Source of the DNA: Kribbella flavida DSM 17836
Lineage (GTDB): Bacteria > Actinomycetota > Actinomycetes > Propionibacteriales > Kribbellaceae
Assembly: GCF_000024345.1 (NCBI RefSeq)
Contig: NC_013729.1
Span: 7,502,001 to 7,566,000 of the forward strand
DNA: 64,000 bases
Reading direction: 5' to 3'
Both the position numbers and the translations under genes were made by a program. Positions 16,476 through 24,345 of the stretch are shown one piece after another. Positions within the stretch are counted from its first letter, which is position 1. Each line of letters opens with the position of its first letter. The notes below the pieces were generated by a model that was not told the DNA's origin, ran no database searches, and worked only from the letters and a program-made list of their open reading frames with translations.

Positions 16476-17792
16476 TCAGAAGACCAGGACCTGCCGGATG
16501 GAAGTGCCCGCGGCCAGCTCGTCGAAAGCTTCGTTGAGGCCGTCGAGCGAGACCGTCGACGTGAGCAGCCGGTCCACCGGGAGCCGACCCGCGCGGTAGA
16601 GAGCGATGTAGCGCGGGATGTCGCGGCTGGGAACGGCCGAGCCCAGGTAGGAGCCCTTGAGCGTGCGTTCCTCGGCGACCAGCGAGACCGCGGGGATGCT
16701 CAGCAGTTGGTAGGGATGCGGCAGTCCGACGGTCACCGTGGTGCCCCCGCGCCGAGTCGCCGCGTAGGCCTGCCCGAGCACCGCCGCGCTCCCGACCGTT
16801 TCGAACGCGTAGTCGGCGCCACCAGCAGTAGCCTCCCGAACTGCCTCGACCACGTCGAAGGCAGCGGCGGTCGGGGCGGCAGTTCTGGGGGCGGCAGCGG
16901 ACGAGGCCGGCTCGGACTGGGAGGTGACCGTCCGGGCGTCATCGGACGGGCCGGCGCCGGACGGGATGGCGGCGTTCAGGGCGCCACTGGACGGGCCGGC
17001 GCCGGACGGGATGGCGGCGTTCGGGCTGACCTCGGACGGGGCGGCGGTCGGGGCAGCGGAGGATTCGGTGGGGCGGGCGTCGATGGCGGTGGTGGCGCCG
17101 AGGGACGTGGCGAGCGCGAGCTTCTCGGGCACGACGTCGACGGCGACGATGGGGTGGGCACCGGCCAGCACGGCCCCGAGCAGAGCGGCCAGCCCGACGC
17201 CGCCGAGACCGAAGACGACGGCGCTCTGGCCGGGCTGGATCCGGGCGGTGTTCACGACCGCGCCGACGCCCGTCATCACCGCACAGCCGAACAAAGCGGC
17301 GATCTCCGGCGGCAGCGACGGGTCGATCTTCACCGCGGACCGTGCCGACACCACCGCGTGGTCGGCGAACCCGGACACCCCGAGATGGTGATGGACTCCG
17401 TCCAGGCGCTGAGCGCCACCGAGCAGGGTGCCGGCCGTGTTCGCCGCGGCGCCCGGTTCGCACAGCGCCGCGCGCCCTTCCGCGCACGGTCCACAGCCAC
17501 CGCAGGCCGGCACGAAGGCGAAGCCGACGGTGTCCCCCGGCGCGAAGCCGGGCGCCTCCGACCGGACCACCTCCCCGGTCGCCTCGTGACCCAGCAGCAT
17601 CGGCATCACCCGCGGCCGCGAACCGTCGATCACCGACAGGTCCGAGTGGCACAACCCGGCCGCGCGGACCCGGACCAGCAGCTCGCCCGGTCCAGGCGGC
17701 GCCAGCTCCACCTGCTCGGTCCGCAGCGGCCGGGACTCGGCGTACGGCTGGGGCAAACCCATCTCGCGCAGTACGGCGCCGCGGATGATCAT
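16476..17792 (-). CDS. Zinc-dependent medium-chain alcohol dehydrogenase with low-complexity insert
   Basis: 438 residues; the family norm is about 370. The catalytic zinc site is intact (GLCHSDLS with Cys48, GHE with His69), structural zinc cysteines are at 97, 100, 103 and 111, and the cofactor motif GLGGVG is at 195-200. Between about residues 240 and 311, inside the cofactor-binding fold, sits a Pro/Ala/Ser/Gly-rich insert that includes a 15-residue tandem duplication; the DNA repeats exactly for 34 bp (16944-16977 and 16989-17022). The fold resumes with FDVVEAVREATAG. The start ATG overlaps the thioesterase stop by one base (TGATG), so the two are an operon. Substrate unknown; the relatives act on alcohols or S-hydroxymethyl thiols. 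Confidence 0.85.
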   Translation of the reverse strand: MIIRGAVLREMGLPQPYAESRPLRTEQVELAPPGPGELLVRVRAAGLCHSDLSVIDGSRPRVMPMLLGHEATGEVVRSEAPGFAPGDTVGFAFVPACGGCGPCAEGRAALCEPGAAANTAGTLLGGAQRLDGVHHHLGVSGFADHAVVSARSAVKIDPSLPPEIAALFGCAVMTGVGAVVNTARIQPGQSAVVFGLGGVGLAALLGAVLAGAHPIVAVDVVPEKLALATSLGATTAIDARPTESSAAPTAAPSEVSPNAAIPSGAGPSSGALNAAIPSGAGPSDDARTVTSQSEPASSAAAPRTAAPTAAAFDVVEAVREATAGGADYAFETVGSAAVLGQAYAATRRGGTTVTVGLPHPYQLLSIPAVSLVAEERTLKGSYLGSAVPSRDIPRYIALYRAGRLPVDRLLTSTVSLDGLNEAFDELAAGTSIRQVLVF

Positions 17793-18205
17793 CAGGCGAT
17801 TCCTTCCAGCGCGGCGCGCAACTCGTCGGGCAGCGGGACCGGGCGACGGTTCTCCCGGTCGACGAAAACATGGACGAACCGCCCGAGCGCCGCCGGCTCG
17901 GCGCTGCCGCCGCGGAACAGGCCGATCTCGTAGGTGACGCTGGAGTTGCCGAGCTTGGCGACTCGCAGGCCGGCGTCCACCGGGTCGGGGAAGGCGAGCG
18001 ACGCCTTGAACGTGCACTGCGACTCGACGCACAGCCCGATCACCGGCCCGCGGTGGATGTCGAGCCCGCCGGTCCGGATCAGGAACTCGTTGATCACGGT
18101 GTCGAAGAAGCTGTAGTACTCGACGTTGTTGACGTGCCCGTACACGTCGTTGTCCTTCCAGCGCGTACTGATCGCGTGGAAGTGCGGGAAGGCGCTGCGG
18201 TCCAC
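17792..18205 (-). CDS. Hotdog-fold acyl-CoA thioesterase
   Basis: 137 residues with the 4HBT signature RWKDNDVYGHVNNVEYYSFF, in which the first Asp is the usual catalytic residue. It should hydrolyse acyl-CoA thioesters. The GTG start has no ribosome site; TATGGT lies six bases upstream on the coding strand, so it is likely leaderless. It is divergent from the hydrolase at 18229 and overlaps the dehydrogenase gene downstream. Confidence 0.85.
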   Translation of the reverse strand: MDRSAFPHFHAISTRWKDNDVYGHVNNVEYYSFFDTVINEFLIRTGGLDIHRGPVIGLCVESQCTFKASLAFPDPVDAGLRVAKLGNSSVTYEIGLFRGGSAEPAALGRFVHVFVDRENRRPVPLPDELRAALEGIA

Positions 18206-18228
18206 CGGCCCACCATAAGGTGCCGCTC
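18206..18228. promoter_or_regulatory. Minimal divergent leaderless promoter with overlapping -10 boxes
   Basis: Only 23 bp separate the two start codons. The plus strand carries TAAGGT (18216-18221), seven bases before ATG 18229. The minus strand carries TATGGT (18217-18212), six bases before GTG 18205. The two -10 boxes share two base pairs, so one polymerase would exclude the other. Confidence 0.65.
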
Positions 18229-18966
18229 ATGACCTTCGTGCTGATTCCGGGCGCCGGCTGCACCCCGTACCACTGGCACCCCCTCACCGCCGAGCTCCGC
18301 CACCGCGGCCACCCGGTCATCGAGGTGGACCTTCCCTGCGACGACCCCACCGCCGGCCTGACCGACTACGTGGACGCGGTTGTAACAGCCGTCGCCCGGG
18401 CCGACCACCCCCCGACCGCCCCTGCCCCGCGGACAGAAGCCGTCGACACTGCCGAGGCCGGGAATCACAGGGTTCCGGGCCGGGGTTTGACGGTCGTGGC
18501 GCATTCGCTGGGTGGGATGACGGCTCCGTTGGTGTGTGAGCGGTTGCCGGTGGAGCTGCTGGTGCTGGTGGCGGGCATGATCCCGCGGCCGGGTGAGTCG
18601 ATGGAACAGTGGTGGGAGAACACCGGGTACCGCTCGACGGAGGACGAAGGCGTCGACACCTTCTTCCACGACTTGCCGCCGGACCTCGCCACGGCGGCCC
18701 GCCGCGAGCTGCGGGACCAGTCGACCGGCCCGTGGACCGAGCCGAGTCCGCTGCGAGCCTGGCCCGACGTGCCGACCAGAGCCGTGATCGCCCGCGACGA
18801 CCTGCTCTTCCCGGCCGACTTCCTCCGCCGCGTCACCGAGGACCGCCTCGGCTTCACCCCCGACGAGACCCCCGGCGGCCACTTCCCCATGCTCGGCCAC
18901 CCCACCGAACTGGCCGACCGCCTGGAGGCCTACCAGGCAGAAGTCACGTCACCGCGGTCGCCGTAG
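18229..18966 (+). CDS. Alpha/beta hydrolase
   Basis: 245 residues. FVLIPGAGCTPYHWHPL gives the oxyanion region, VVAHSLGG the nucleophile elbow with its serine, and GGHFPML the likely catalytic histidine. Residues of about 59-86, just before the nucleophile strand, form a Pro/Ala/Thr-rich stretch that is longer than in ordinary relatives. It is probably an esterase or similar hydrolase, substrate unknown. ATG 18229 is leaderless by layout. Confidence 0.8.
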   Translation: MTFVLIPGAGCTPYHWHPLTAELRHRGHPVIEVDLPCDDPTAGLTDYVDAVVTAVARADHPPTAPAPRTEAVDTAEAGNHRVPGRGLTVVAHSLGGMTAPLVCERLPVELLVLVAGMIPRPGESMEQWWENTGYRSTEDEGVDTFFHDLPPDLATAARRELRDQSTGPWTEPSPLRAWPDVPTRAVIARDDLLFPADFLRRVTEDRLGFTPDETPGGHFPMLGHPTELADRLEAYQAEVTSPRSP

Positions 18967-19045
18967 AGACCGGCACCAGCCACACGTCCCGCTGCTCGAC
19001 ATTTCTGCGAGTGCAGCAGGAGCCGGCTCGACGGCCTCAGCGCAG

Positions 19046-19141
19046 GACGGCGTCCACCAGGTGCCCGTCCGGCCGCTGCGTCCCGGCGAGGCACGCGACC
19101 TGCTGCAGACGATGATCCGGCCAGGACGGTCGGCGACCTAG
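19046..19141 (+). pseudogene. Possible 3' remnant of a lost gene ending at the CTAG element
   Basis: A short frame with strongly GC-biased third positions reads DGVHQVPVRPLRPGEA and onward and ends in TAG at 19139-19141, inside the left CTAG of the inserted element. No start codon or full domain is present. It may be the end of a gene whose body has been deleted; I do not recognise it. The rest of 18967-19137 shows nothing clear. Confidence 0.25.
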
Positions 19142-19305
19142 GGCGTGTTGATCAATTCCGTGCAGTCGCGAGCAGGTGCTCGGTGCGGTGGCTCGGCGTG
19201 CTGGAGTGAAGGCCTCGATGTTTTTCCATCGTGGCCTTTGCTCCAGTGCGGCGAGGTGCCGTGCCGGGTGCCGCGCAGCACGCAGAGTTGCTCAACACGC
19301 CCTAG
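19138..19305. mobile_element. MITE-like CTAG-bounded inverted-repeat element, long form (168 bp)
   Basis: The element starts CTAGGGCGTGTTGATCAA and its other end read on the opposite strand starts CTAGGGCGTGTTGAGCAA, giving imperfect inverted ends of about 20 bp. It has no coding capacity. Its outer parts are nearly identical to 44613-44719. A strong internal hairpin (19201-19246: CTGGAG, AAGGCC and CGATG arms around a T-rich loop) is absent from the short copy. CTAG at both ends is consistent with a target duplication by a DDE transposase; no transposase is present in the window, so it would be moved in trans. Confidence 0.75.
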
Positions 19306-19655
19306 TCCTGCCAGAGGCCGATGCGGTTGGCGTCGAGGTCCAGGATGATCGCCATCCGGCCCAGGCCAGGGACTTCCCACGGTGGGACCGCGATGCGGCC
19401 GCCGAGCGACTCGGCTTTCGCCACAGCGGCTTCCAGGTCCGGGACGGAGAAGTAGGTGACGACTCCTGCAGGGCGGACCTCGTTCTGCTGGCCGATTCCA
19501 CCGGGCAGGGTGTTCTTGTCGGGCTGGACCAGGGCGTAGTTCAGGGCCTCGACCAGCTGCAGCCGCCAGCCGAACAGCTGCGTGTAGAACTCGCGCGCAG
19601 CCACAGGGTTCGTGGCGGTGATGTCGATCCAAGCGGGTGCGGTGAAGTCGCTCAT
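19302..19655 (-). CDS. Glyoxalase/VOC superfamily protein
   Basis: 117 residues from ATG 19655. WIDITATNPVAAREFYTQLFGW at the start and IILDLDANRIGLWQ at the end are typical of the vicinal oxygen chelate fold, which covers glyoxalases, dioxygenases and resistance proteins; the substrate is not predictable. Its TAG stop lies in the terminal CTAG of the inserted element, so the insertion left the protein intact. Confidence 0.8.
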   Translation of the reverse strand: MSDFTAPAWIDITATNPVAAREFYTQLFGWRLQLVEALNYALVQPDKNTLPGGIGQQNEVRPAGVVTYFSVPDLEAAVAKAESLGGRIAVPPWEVPGLGRMAIILDLDANRIGLWQD

Positions 19656-19713
19656 GCCGATACGTCGGAGCCGCCTGACCGGCGTCGACACACGGCGAAG
19701 CTGCCTAGCCGGC

Positions 19714-19833
19714 CGCCCTCGCCATCACGACCGCGCCCTCGCCATCATCACCCGCCCTCGCCATCACCATCCCGCCGCGGCCATCACCACTCCGCCCGGC
19801 CGTCACCTCGCCGCTCCGGCCATCACCTCGCCA
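19714..19833. repeat. Degenerate 20 bp tandem repeat, six units
   Basis: GCCATCA or GCCGTCA recurs at 19721, 19741, 19760, 19780, 19800 and 19820, a 19-20 bp period (about two helical turns). The array lies upstream of the desaturase gene and 85 bp from its start. Confidence 0.7.
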
Positions 19834-19874
19834 CCGCGCCCACCGAACACCCTGAAACCTACGGAGGCGTAACT

Positions 19875-19886
19875 TACGGTGCCGTA
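19875..19886. promoter_or_regulatory. Candidate operator of the desaturase gene
   Basis: TACGGTGCCGTA has 5 bp inverted arms and overlaps TAGGGT (19885-19890), a possible -10 box; CTACGG and its complement CCGTAG form a wider dyad (19858-19888). Actinobacterial lipid genes often carry TetR-type sites of this kind, so lipid-responsive repression is plausible but inferred. Confidence 0.45.
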
Positions 19887-19920
19887 GGGTGGGGCGTACC
19901 GCCGACGAGAGGAACCCCCG

Positions 19921-20853
19921 GTGACCGACAAGCTGGTGACGAACCTGCTGCACGAGCTGGAACCTGTCGTCGAGCAGAATCTCGAGCGGCACCTGGCCAT
20001 CACCAAGGACTGGAACCCGCACGACTACGTGCCGTGGAGTGAGGGCCGGGACTTCGCCTTTCTCGGCGGCGAGGACTGGGCTCCGGAGCAGTCCCGGCTC
20101 GACCCGGTGGCCAAGGTCGCGATGATCACCAACCTGCTGACGGAGGACAACCTCCCGTCGTACCACCGGGAGATCGCCACCCAGTTCGGCCTCGACGGTG
20201 CCTGGGGGACGTGGGTCGGGCGGTGGACGGCCGAGGAAGGCCGGCACGGGATCGCGTTGCGCGACTACCTGGTGGTCACCCGCGGCGTCGACCCGGTCGA
20301 GCTGGAAGTGGCCCGGATGGCGCACATGACCGCCGGCCACCAGGTCGACAAGAACATGCTGGAGGCGGTCGCGTACGTCAGCTTCCAGGAGCTGGCGACC
20401 CGGGTCTCGCACCGCAACACCGGCAAGGCGACCGGCTGCCCGATCGCGGACCAACTGCTGGCCCGGATCGCCACCGACGAGAACCTGCACATGATCTTCT
20501 ACCGCAACCTGGTCTCGGCGGCGTTCGAGCTGGCGCCGAACGAGACGATGCGCGCGGTGTACAACGAGGTCGCGGACTTCTCCATGCCGGGCGCGACGAT
20601 GGAGGGCTTCGCCCGCAACTCGGTGACGATCGCAAAGGCCGGCATCTACGACCTGCGGCTGCACCACGACGAGGTGGTCGCGCCGATCCTGCGGAAGTGG
20701 AAGGTGTTCGAGCGCGACGACCTCAGCGGGGACGGCGCCCGGGCCCGGGACGAACTGGCGGTGTTCATGGCCGGCCTGGACGCCCAGGCGACCAAGTTCG
20801 TCGAGCAGCGCGACCGGCTGCGCGCTCGTCAGGCGGCCCGCGCCGAGGCCTGA
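19921..20853 (+). CDS. Acyl-ACP desaturase (DesA-type, di-iron)
   Basis: 310 residues. Di-iron ligands are visible as LLTEDNLPSYH, EEGRHG and DENLHM, the ExxH pairs of plant-type stearoyl-ACP desaturases. It introduces a double bond into an acyl chain on ACP in the cytoplasm, using ferredoxin or a similar donor. GAGAGGA precedes the GTG start. It is a single-gene unit flanked by a 20 bp repeat array upstream and a 28 bp repeat array downstream, with a palindromic operator candidate at the promoter. Confidence 0.92.
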   Translation: MTDKLVTNLLHELEPVVEQNLERHLAITKDWNPHDYVPWSEGRDFAFLGGEDWAPEQSRLDPVAKVAMITNLLTEDNLPSYHREIATQFGLDGAWGTWVGRWTAEEGRHGIALRDYLVVTRGVDPVELEVARMAHMTAGHQVDKNMLEAVAYVSFQELATRVSHRNTGKATGCPIADQLLARIATDENLHMIFYRNLVSAAFELAPNETMRAVYNEVADFSMPGATMEGFARNSVTIAKAGIYDLRLHHDEVVAPILRKWKVFERDDLSGDGARARDELAVFMAGLDAQATKFVEQRDRLRARQAARAEA

Positions 20854-20859
20854 TTGCCC

Positions 20860-20943
20860 TGCACTGATTGCACTGCACCGGGCACCGTGCACTGATCGCA
20901 CTGCACCGGGCGACCTGCACTGATCGCATTGCACCGGGCGACT
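20860..20943. repeat. 28 bp tandem repeat, three imperfect units
   Basis: TGCACTGAT recurs at 20860, 20888 and 20916, each unit ending in GCACCGGGC. It begins seven bases after the desaturase stop; the sequence that follows (to 20987) has further GCGACTGCGGC-like repeats. Confidence 0.75.
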
Positions 20944-21006
20944 GCGGCCGGCAACCTGCAGCCGGCGACTGCGGCAGTCAACCAGCCACGCCCTAAGGTC
21001 GACGGC

Positions 21007-21702
21007 ATGAGCGACGACGTGCGGCTGCCGGATTCCGTGGTCTTGGAGATGCTGGCCGGGAAGCTGTCCGCGGCGTCGAACCGGGACTGGCACGTGGAAG
21101 ACGGCCTGGTCCGCGGGCCCGGCACCGTCGGCGTGACGCTGGGCAGGGACCACACCGGCCAGTCCGGCCACCTGGACCTGAACTTCGTGCTCAACCTGGA
21201 CCGCCCGGAAACCACCACGCTGTCCGACTGCGTGGCCGGCTACGGCGACACGGTCGAGGATGCGACCGCCCGGGCAATCGACCTCTGGCTCGGTACGACG
21301 GGCAGTGCGGTGTTCGAGCTGCTGATCCAGGACGGGTCCTTCGCCGGCCACTTCGGCGCCGACGACCCGGCGGGGTTTCCCGGCTGGCACCTGATTCACG
21401 GCGGCATCGTCGGCTGGGGCAGCGGCGAGCAGCACCAGGCGGCGCAACTGTGGGCCCGCGACCACCTGATCGCCCCGATCCTCGCACCCGTCCTGCGCAA
21501 GGACCTCGAGCTCACCGGCGGCCAACTGATCGGCATCAAGGTGTTCTTCGGCGGCAGCAGCACGTCGGAGACCGCCGAGGTCCGGGTCAACGGCGAGGTG
21601 CACGACGTGGCATCAGCGGTGCTGGCCGGGCTCGACTGGCCCCGGCCCGACGAGGACCTCACCTACGCCCGCACCTACCTCCTGCTGGTCCAGACGGCCT
21701 GA
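21007..21702 (+). CDS. Hypothetical protein, resembles the DUF6348 family
   Basis: 231 residues, soluble, mixed alpha/beta with conserved-looking Trp/Gly motifs (GWHLIHGGIVGWGSGE). It resembles actinobacterial proteins of unknown function that I associate with DUF6348, though I am not certain of the family number. ATG 21007 follows TAAGGT (20994-20999) by seven bases and has no ribosome site, so it is probably leaderless. No operon partner. Confidence 0.6.
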   Translation: MSDDVRLPDSVVLEMLAGKLSAASNRDWHVEDGLVRGPGTVGVTLGRDHTGQSGHLDLNFVLNLDRPETTTLSDCVAGYGDTVEDATARAIDLWLGTTGSAVFELLIQDGSFAGHFGADDPAGFPGWHLIHGGIVGWGSGEQHQAAQLWARDHLIAPILAPVLRKDLELTGGQLIGIKVFFGGSSTSETAEVRVNGEVHDVASAVLAGLDWPRPDEDLTYARTYLLLVQTA

Positions 21703-21817
21703 CCCGCCGTCGCTGAAACCCGGCGCAGTACGCGCGCTCTGGGCTGCCGCCGCTCAGGGCGAGCCCCAGCGCGTGCTCGGCCAGGCCGATCAGCTGACGA
21801 CCAGGCCCGCCCGTCAG

Positions 21818-22444
21818 TCAGTCAGCGGGGAAGTGGCTCGATCCGTAGCGACGCGCCGACGCGTTCTGCTGCGCCAACCGCCGCAGCGCCAGCAGGACCG
21901 GACCACCCAACGCGGTCACGAGCACCGTGGTCTCCACCGTCGACGCCCGGTCAGCGGACGGCAGATGCGCTACATCGGCATCACCCACCTGCTGAGCCGC
22001 TGCCGCGTAGACCTCCAGCAAGTCGTCGTCCAGGTGATGACCGACCTTCTCCAGCGCGTCCAAAGCAGCGGCCAGCAGCGCACGGTCCGACGCCGCCGGG
22101 GACACCAGCCAGCCCCGCTGCTCCACCAGTTCGTCCACGCGCCGACGCGATTCCGCGCTCGCCGCGATGTCATCCGGAATCAGTGCACCGTGCGCCGCGC
22201 CCAGCAGGTCGTGCAGCTCCAGCGACTCCTCGTCCACCGCCGCCAGCACCCCCCGAACGCGCGCCAGCGACAACCCCGACTCCACCAGCGCGCGAATCAG
22301 CCCCAGGCGACGGACGTGCGCCTCGTCGTACCGGGATCTGGTCGCCCCGACGGACTCGCCCGGCGGCAGCAGGCCTTCACGCAGGTAGTACTTGATCGTC
22401 GCCACCGGCACCTCGGCCCGCCGGGACAGCTCCGCGATCCACAT
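21818..22444 (-). CDS. MerR family transcriptional regulator
   Basis: 208 residues. The N-terminal MerR helix-turn-helix is clear (WIAELSRRAEVPVATIKYYLREGLLPP, then SRYDEAHVRRLGLIRAL). The C-terminal half is helical with no cysteine-rich metal loop, so it probably senses an organic ligand. ATG 22444 follows GAGGAGG. It faces a DUF4188 gene across a 76 bp gap that holds a MerR-type operator, so it likely controls that gene and itself. Confidence 0.9.
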   Translation of the reverse strand: MWIAELSRRAEVPVATIKYYLREGLLPPGESVGATRSRYDEAHVRRLGLIRALVESGLSLARVRGVLAAVDEESLELHDLLGAAHGALIPDDIAASAESRRRVDELVEQRGWLVSPAASDRALLAAALDALEKVGHHLDDDLLEVYAAAAQQVGDADVAHLPSADRASTVETTVLVTALGGPVLLALRRLAQQNASARRYGSSHFPAD

Positions 22445-22455
22445 CTCGCCTCCTC

Positions 22456-22486
22456 TTGACTTTTGGAGAGTATCACTCTCCAATGT
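22456..22486 (+). promoter_or_regulatory. MerR-type promoter with 19 bp spacer and perfect dyad
   Basis: TTGACT (22456-22461) and CAATGT (22481-22486) are separated by 19 bp, the stretched spacing typical of MerR targets. The spacer contains TTGGAGAGT (22463-22471), a 3-base gap, and its exact complement (22475-22483, running into the -10 box). It would drive the DUF4188 gene. Confidence 0.8.
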
Positions 22487-22520
22487 TGGAGAGCGCAGGT
22501 ATCCAATCGAGGAGATAGTC

Positions 22521-22991
22521 ATGGTCATCGAGGGACGGCAGACAGCGGCGTACGACGGAGAGCTCGTGGTCTTCCTGATCGGGATGCGGGTGAACAAACT
22601 GCGCGCCTGGCGGCAGTGGCTTCCCGTCGCCAAGGCGATGGGTCCGATGCTGCGAGAGCTCTCGGCGGACCCCGGCAGCGGCTTGCTCGGCTTCCGCAGT
22701 TTTCCCGGGCTACGCAGCGTGACGATGGTGCAGTACTGGGAATCCGTCGAGAAGCTGCAGGCGTTCGCCGGCGACGCGCAGCGCTCACACCGCCAGGCCT
22801 GGACCGAGTTCTACCGGCAGGCGTACAAGGGCCACAACGTCGGCATCTGGCACGAGACCTACGTGGTTCCGGCCGGCCACACCGAGACCATCTACGGCAA
22901 CATGCCGCTGCTCGGCCTAGGCAAGGTGTCCGGCGTCGTGCCGGTGAACAGCCGCGGCCGGACCGCCGCCGAAAGGCTGAGCCGGACGTAG
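22521..22991 (+). CDS. DUF4188 monooxygenase-like protein
   Basis: 156 residues. VFLIGMRVNKLRAWRQW, GLLGFRSFPG and MVQYWESVEKL match the DUF4188 group, which has a ferredoxin-like (dimeric alpha-beta barrel) fold related to heme-dependent or cofactor-free monooxygenases. The activity is unproven. GAGGAG precedes the ATG. Expression is probably controlled by the divergent MerR protein through the dyad at 22463-22483. Confidence 0.8.
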   Translation: MVIEGRQTAAYDGELVVFLIGMRVNKLRAWRQWLPVAKAMGPMLRELSADPGSGLLGFRSFPGLRSVTMVQYWESVEKLQAFAGDAQRSHRQAWTEFYRQAYKGHNVGIWHETYVVPAGHTETIYGNMPLLGLGKVSGVVPVNSRGRTAAERLSRT

Positions 22992-23007
22992 TGGCTACAG
23001 TGCAGGC

Positions 23008-24345
23008 GTGCAGTTCATCCGGGATCTGGGCAGGCTGCTGAGGCGGGGTGACTTCCGGCGACTGTTCGCCGTGCGACTCAGCTCGCAGTTCGGCGACGGG
23101 GTGTTCCAGGTCGCGCTCGCGTCGTACGTGCTGTTCTCGCCGGAGCGGGCGCCGGACGCGGCGGCGATCGCGGGACTGTTCGCGGTGGCACTGCTCCCGT
23201 ACTCCGTGCTCGGGCCGTTCACCGGAGTCCTGCTGGACCGCTGGTCGCGCCGCCAGATCCTCTTCGGCGCCAACGTCACCCGGGCCGTGCTCGTCCTGGT
23301 GGTCGGCGCGATCGTTGCCGCCGGCAACGCGGGCGTGCTGTTCTACTTGGCCGTGCTGCTCACCCTCGGGGTCAACCGGTTCCTGCTCTCCGGGCTGTCC
23401 GCCGGGCTGCCGCACGTGGTGGACACCGACGAGCTGGTGATGGCCAACGCGGTCACCCCGACCTCGGGCACCGCCTTCTTCCTGATCGGCGGAGGCGCCG
23501 GCGCGGGGGTGAAGCTGCTCGCCGATTCGGACCTGGCCGTGCTCGGTACGACGTCCGCCGTCTACCTCGTCGCGGCGCTGCTCGCGCTCCGGCTCGGCCG
23601 CAACCAGCTCGGCCCCGACCTCACCGGCCGTGAGCCGGGCCTCGTCGAGGCGGTCCGCGGCATCGCGAAGGGACTCGTCGACGGCGGCCGCCACCTGCGC
23701 GAACGCCGGCAGGCCGCGCTCGGCCTGGCCGCGATCGGATCGCTGCGGTTCTTCTTCGGCCTGGTCACGGTCGCGATGATCCTGCTGTACCGCAACGAGT
23801 TCTACGGCCCCGACCAGCTCGACCAGGCGTTCGGCGCACTGGCGCTGGCCAGCGGTGCCGTCGGCGCCGGACTCTTTCTCGCCGCGCTGGTCACGCCGTG
23901 GGCGACCCGGGTGCTGACCTTGCGGCGCTGGATCACCGTGCTGTTCGTCGCCGCCGCGGTGGTCACCGCGTTTCCCGGCGGTCTCTACGTCCAGCCGGCG
24001 GTCGTCGTCGCGGGCTTTCTCACCGGCTTCTGCGCCCAAGGCGTGAAGATCAGCGTCGACACGCTCGTCCAGACCGGTGTCGACGACGTCTACCGCGGCC
24101 GGGTCTTCTCGCTCTACGACATGATCTTCAACGTCGGGCAGGTCTCGGCGGCCGCGCTCGGCGCGCTGATCCTGCCCGACGACGGGAAGTCCTACCCGGT
24201 GCTCGCCTTCATCGTGCTCGGCTTCGCCGTCTCCGCGCTGGTGTACTCCCGGTCAAGTGCCGCGCAGCGCGGTGATCGGCTCGATCGCGGAGGCCTTCCA
24301 GGCCGGGTAGGTGCCGGCGAGCAGCCCGATCAGAGCGCCCAGTAG
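23008..24345 (+). CDS. Major facilitator superfamily transporter
   Basis: 445 residues with about 12 membrane helices and the MFS motif A-like loop LLDRWSRRQILFGANV between helices 2 and 3, typical of drug/proton antiporters. The substrate is unknown. GTG 23008 follows TACAGT by six bases and lacks a ribosome site (likely leaderless). The last 30 codons overlap the 3' end of the convergent permease gene by 93 bp and are hydrophilic, so they may not matter functionally. Confidence 0.85.
   Translation: MQFIRDLGRLLRRGDFRRLFAVRLSSQFGDGVFQVALASYVLFSPERAPDAAAIAGLFAVALLPYSVLGPFTGVLLDRWSRRQILFGANVTRAVLVLVVGAIVAAGNAGVLFYLAVLLTLGVNRFLLSGLSAGLPHVVDTDELVMANAVTPTSGTAFFLIGGGAGAGVKLLADSDLAVLGTTSAVYLVAALLALRLGRNQLGPDLTGREPGLVEAVRGIAKGLVDGGRHLRERRQAALGLAAIGSLRFFFGLVTVAMILLYRNEFYGPDQLDQAFGALALASGAVGAGLFLAALVTPWATRVLTLRRWITVLFVAAAVVTAFPGGLYVQPAVVVAGFLTGFCAQGVKISVDTLVQTGVDDVYRGRVFSLYDMIFNVGQVSAAALGALILPDDGKSYPVLAFIVLGFAVSALVYSRSSAAQRGDRLDRGGLPGRVGAGEQPDQSAQ

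Noticed and set aside
17793..18350. Upstream extension of the alcohol dehydrogenase frame
   Set aside because: It overlaps the thioesterase gene in another frame; the enzyme N-terminus and the TGATG overlap fix the start at 17792.
19138..19305. Insertion sequence with transposase
   Set aside because: 168 bp and no open frame; only a non-autonomous element fits.
19714..20943. CRISPR array
   Set aside because: Repeats are direct, abutting and degenerate with no unique spacers and no cas genes.
22525..24039. Long minus-strand frame opposite the DUF4188 and MFS genes
   Set aside because: Arg/Gln/His-rich shadow of two recognisable genes on the plus strand.
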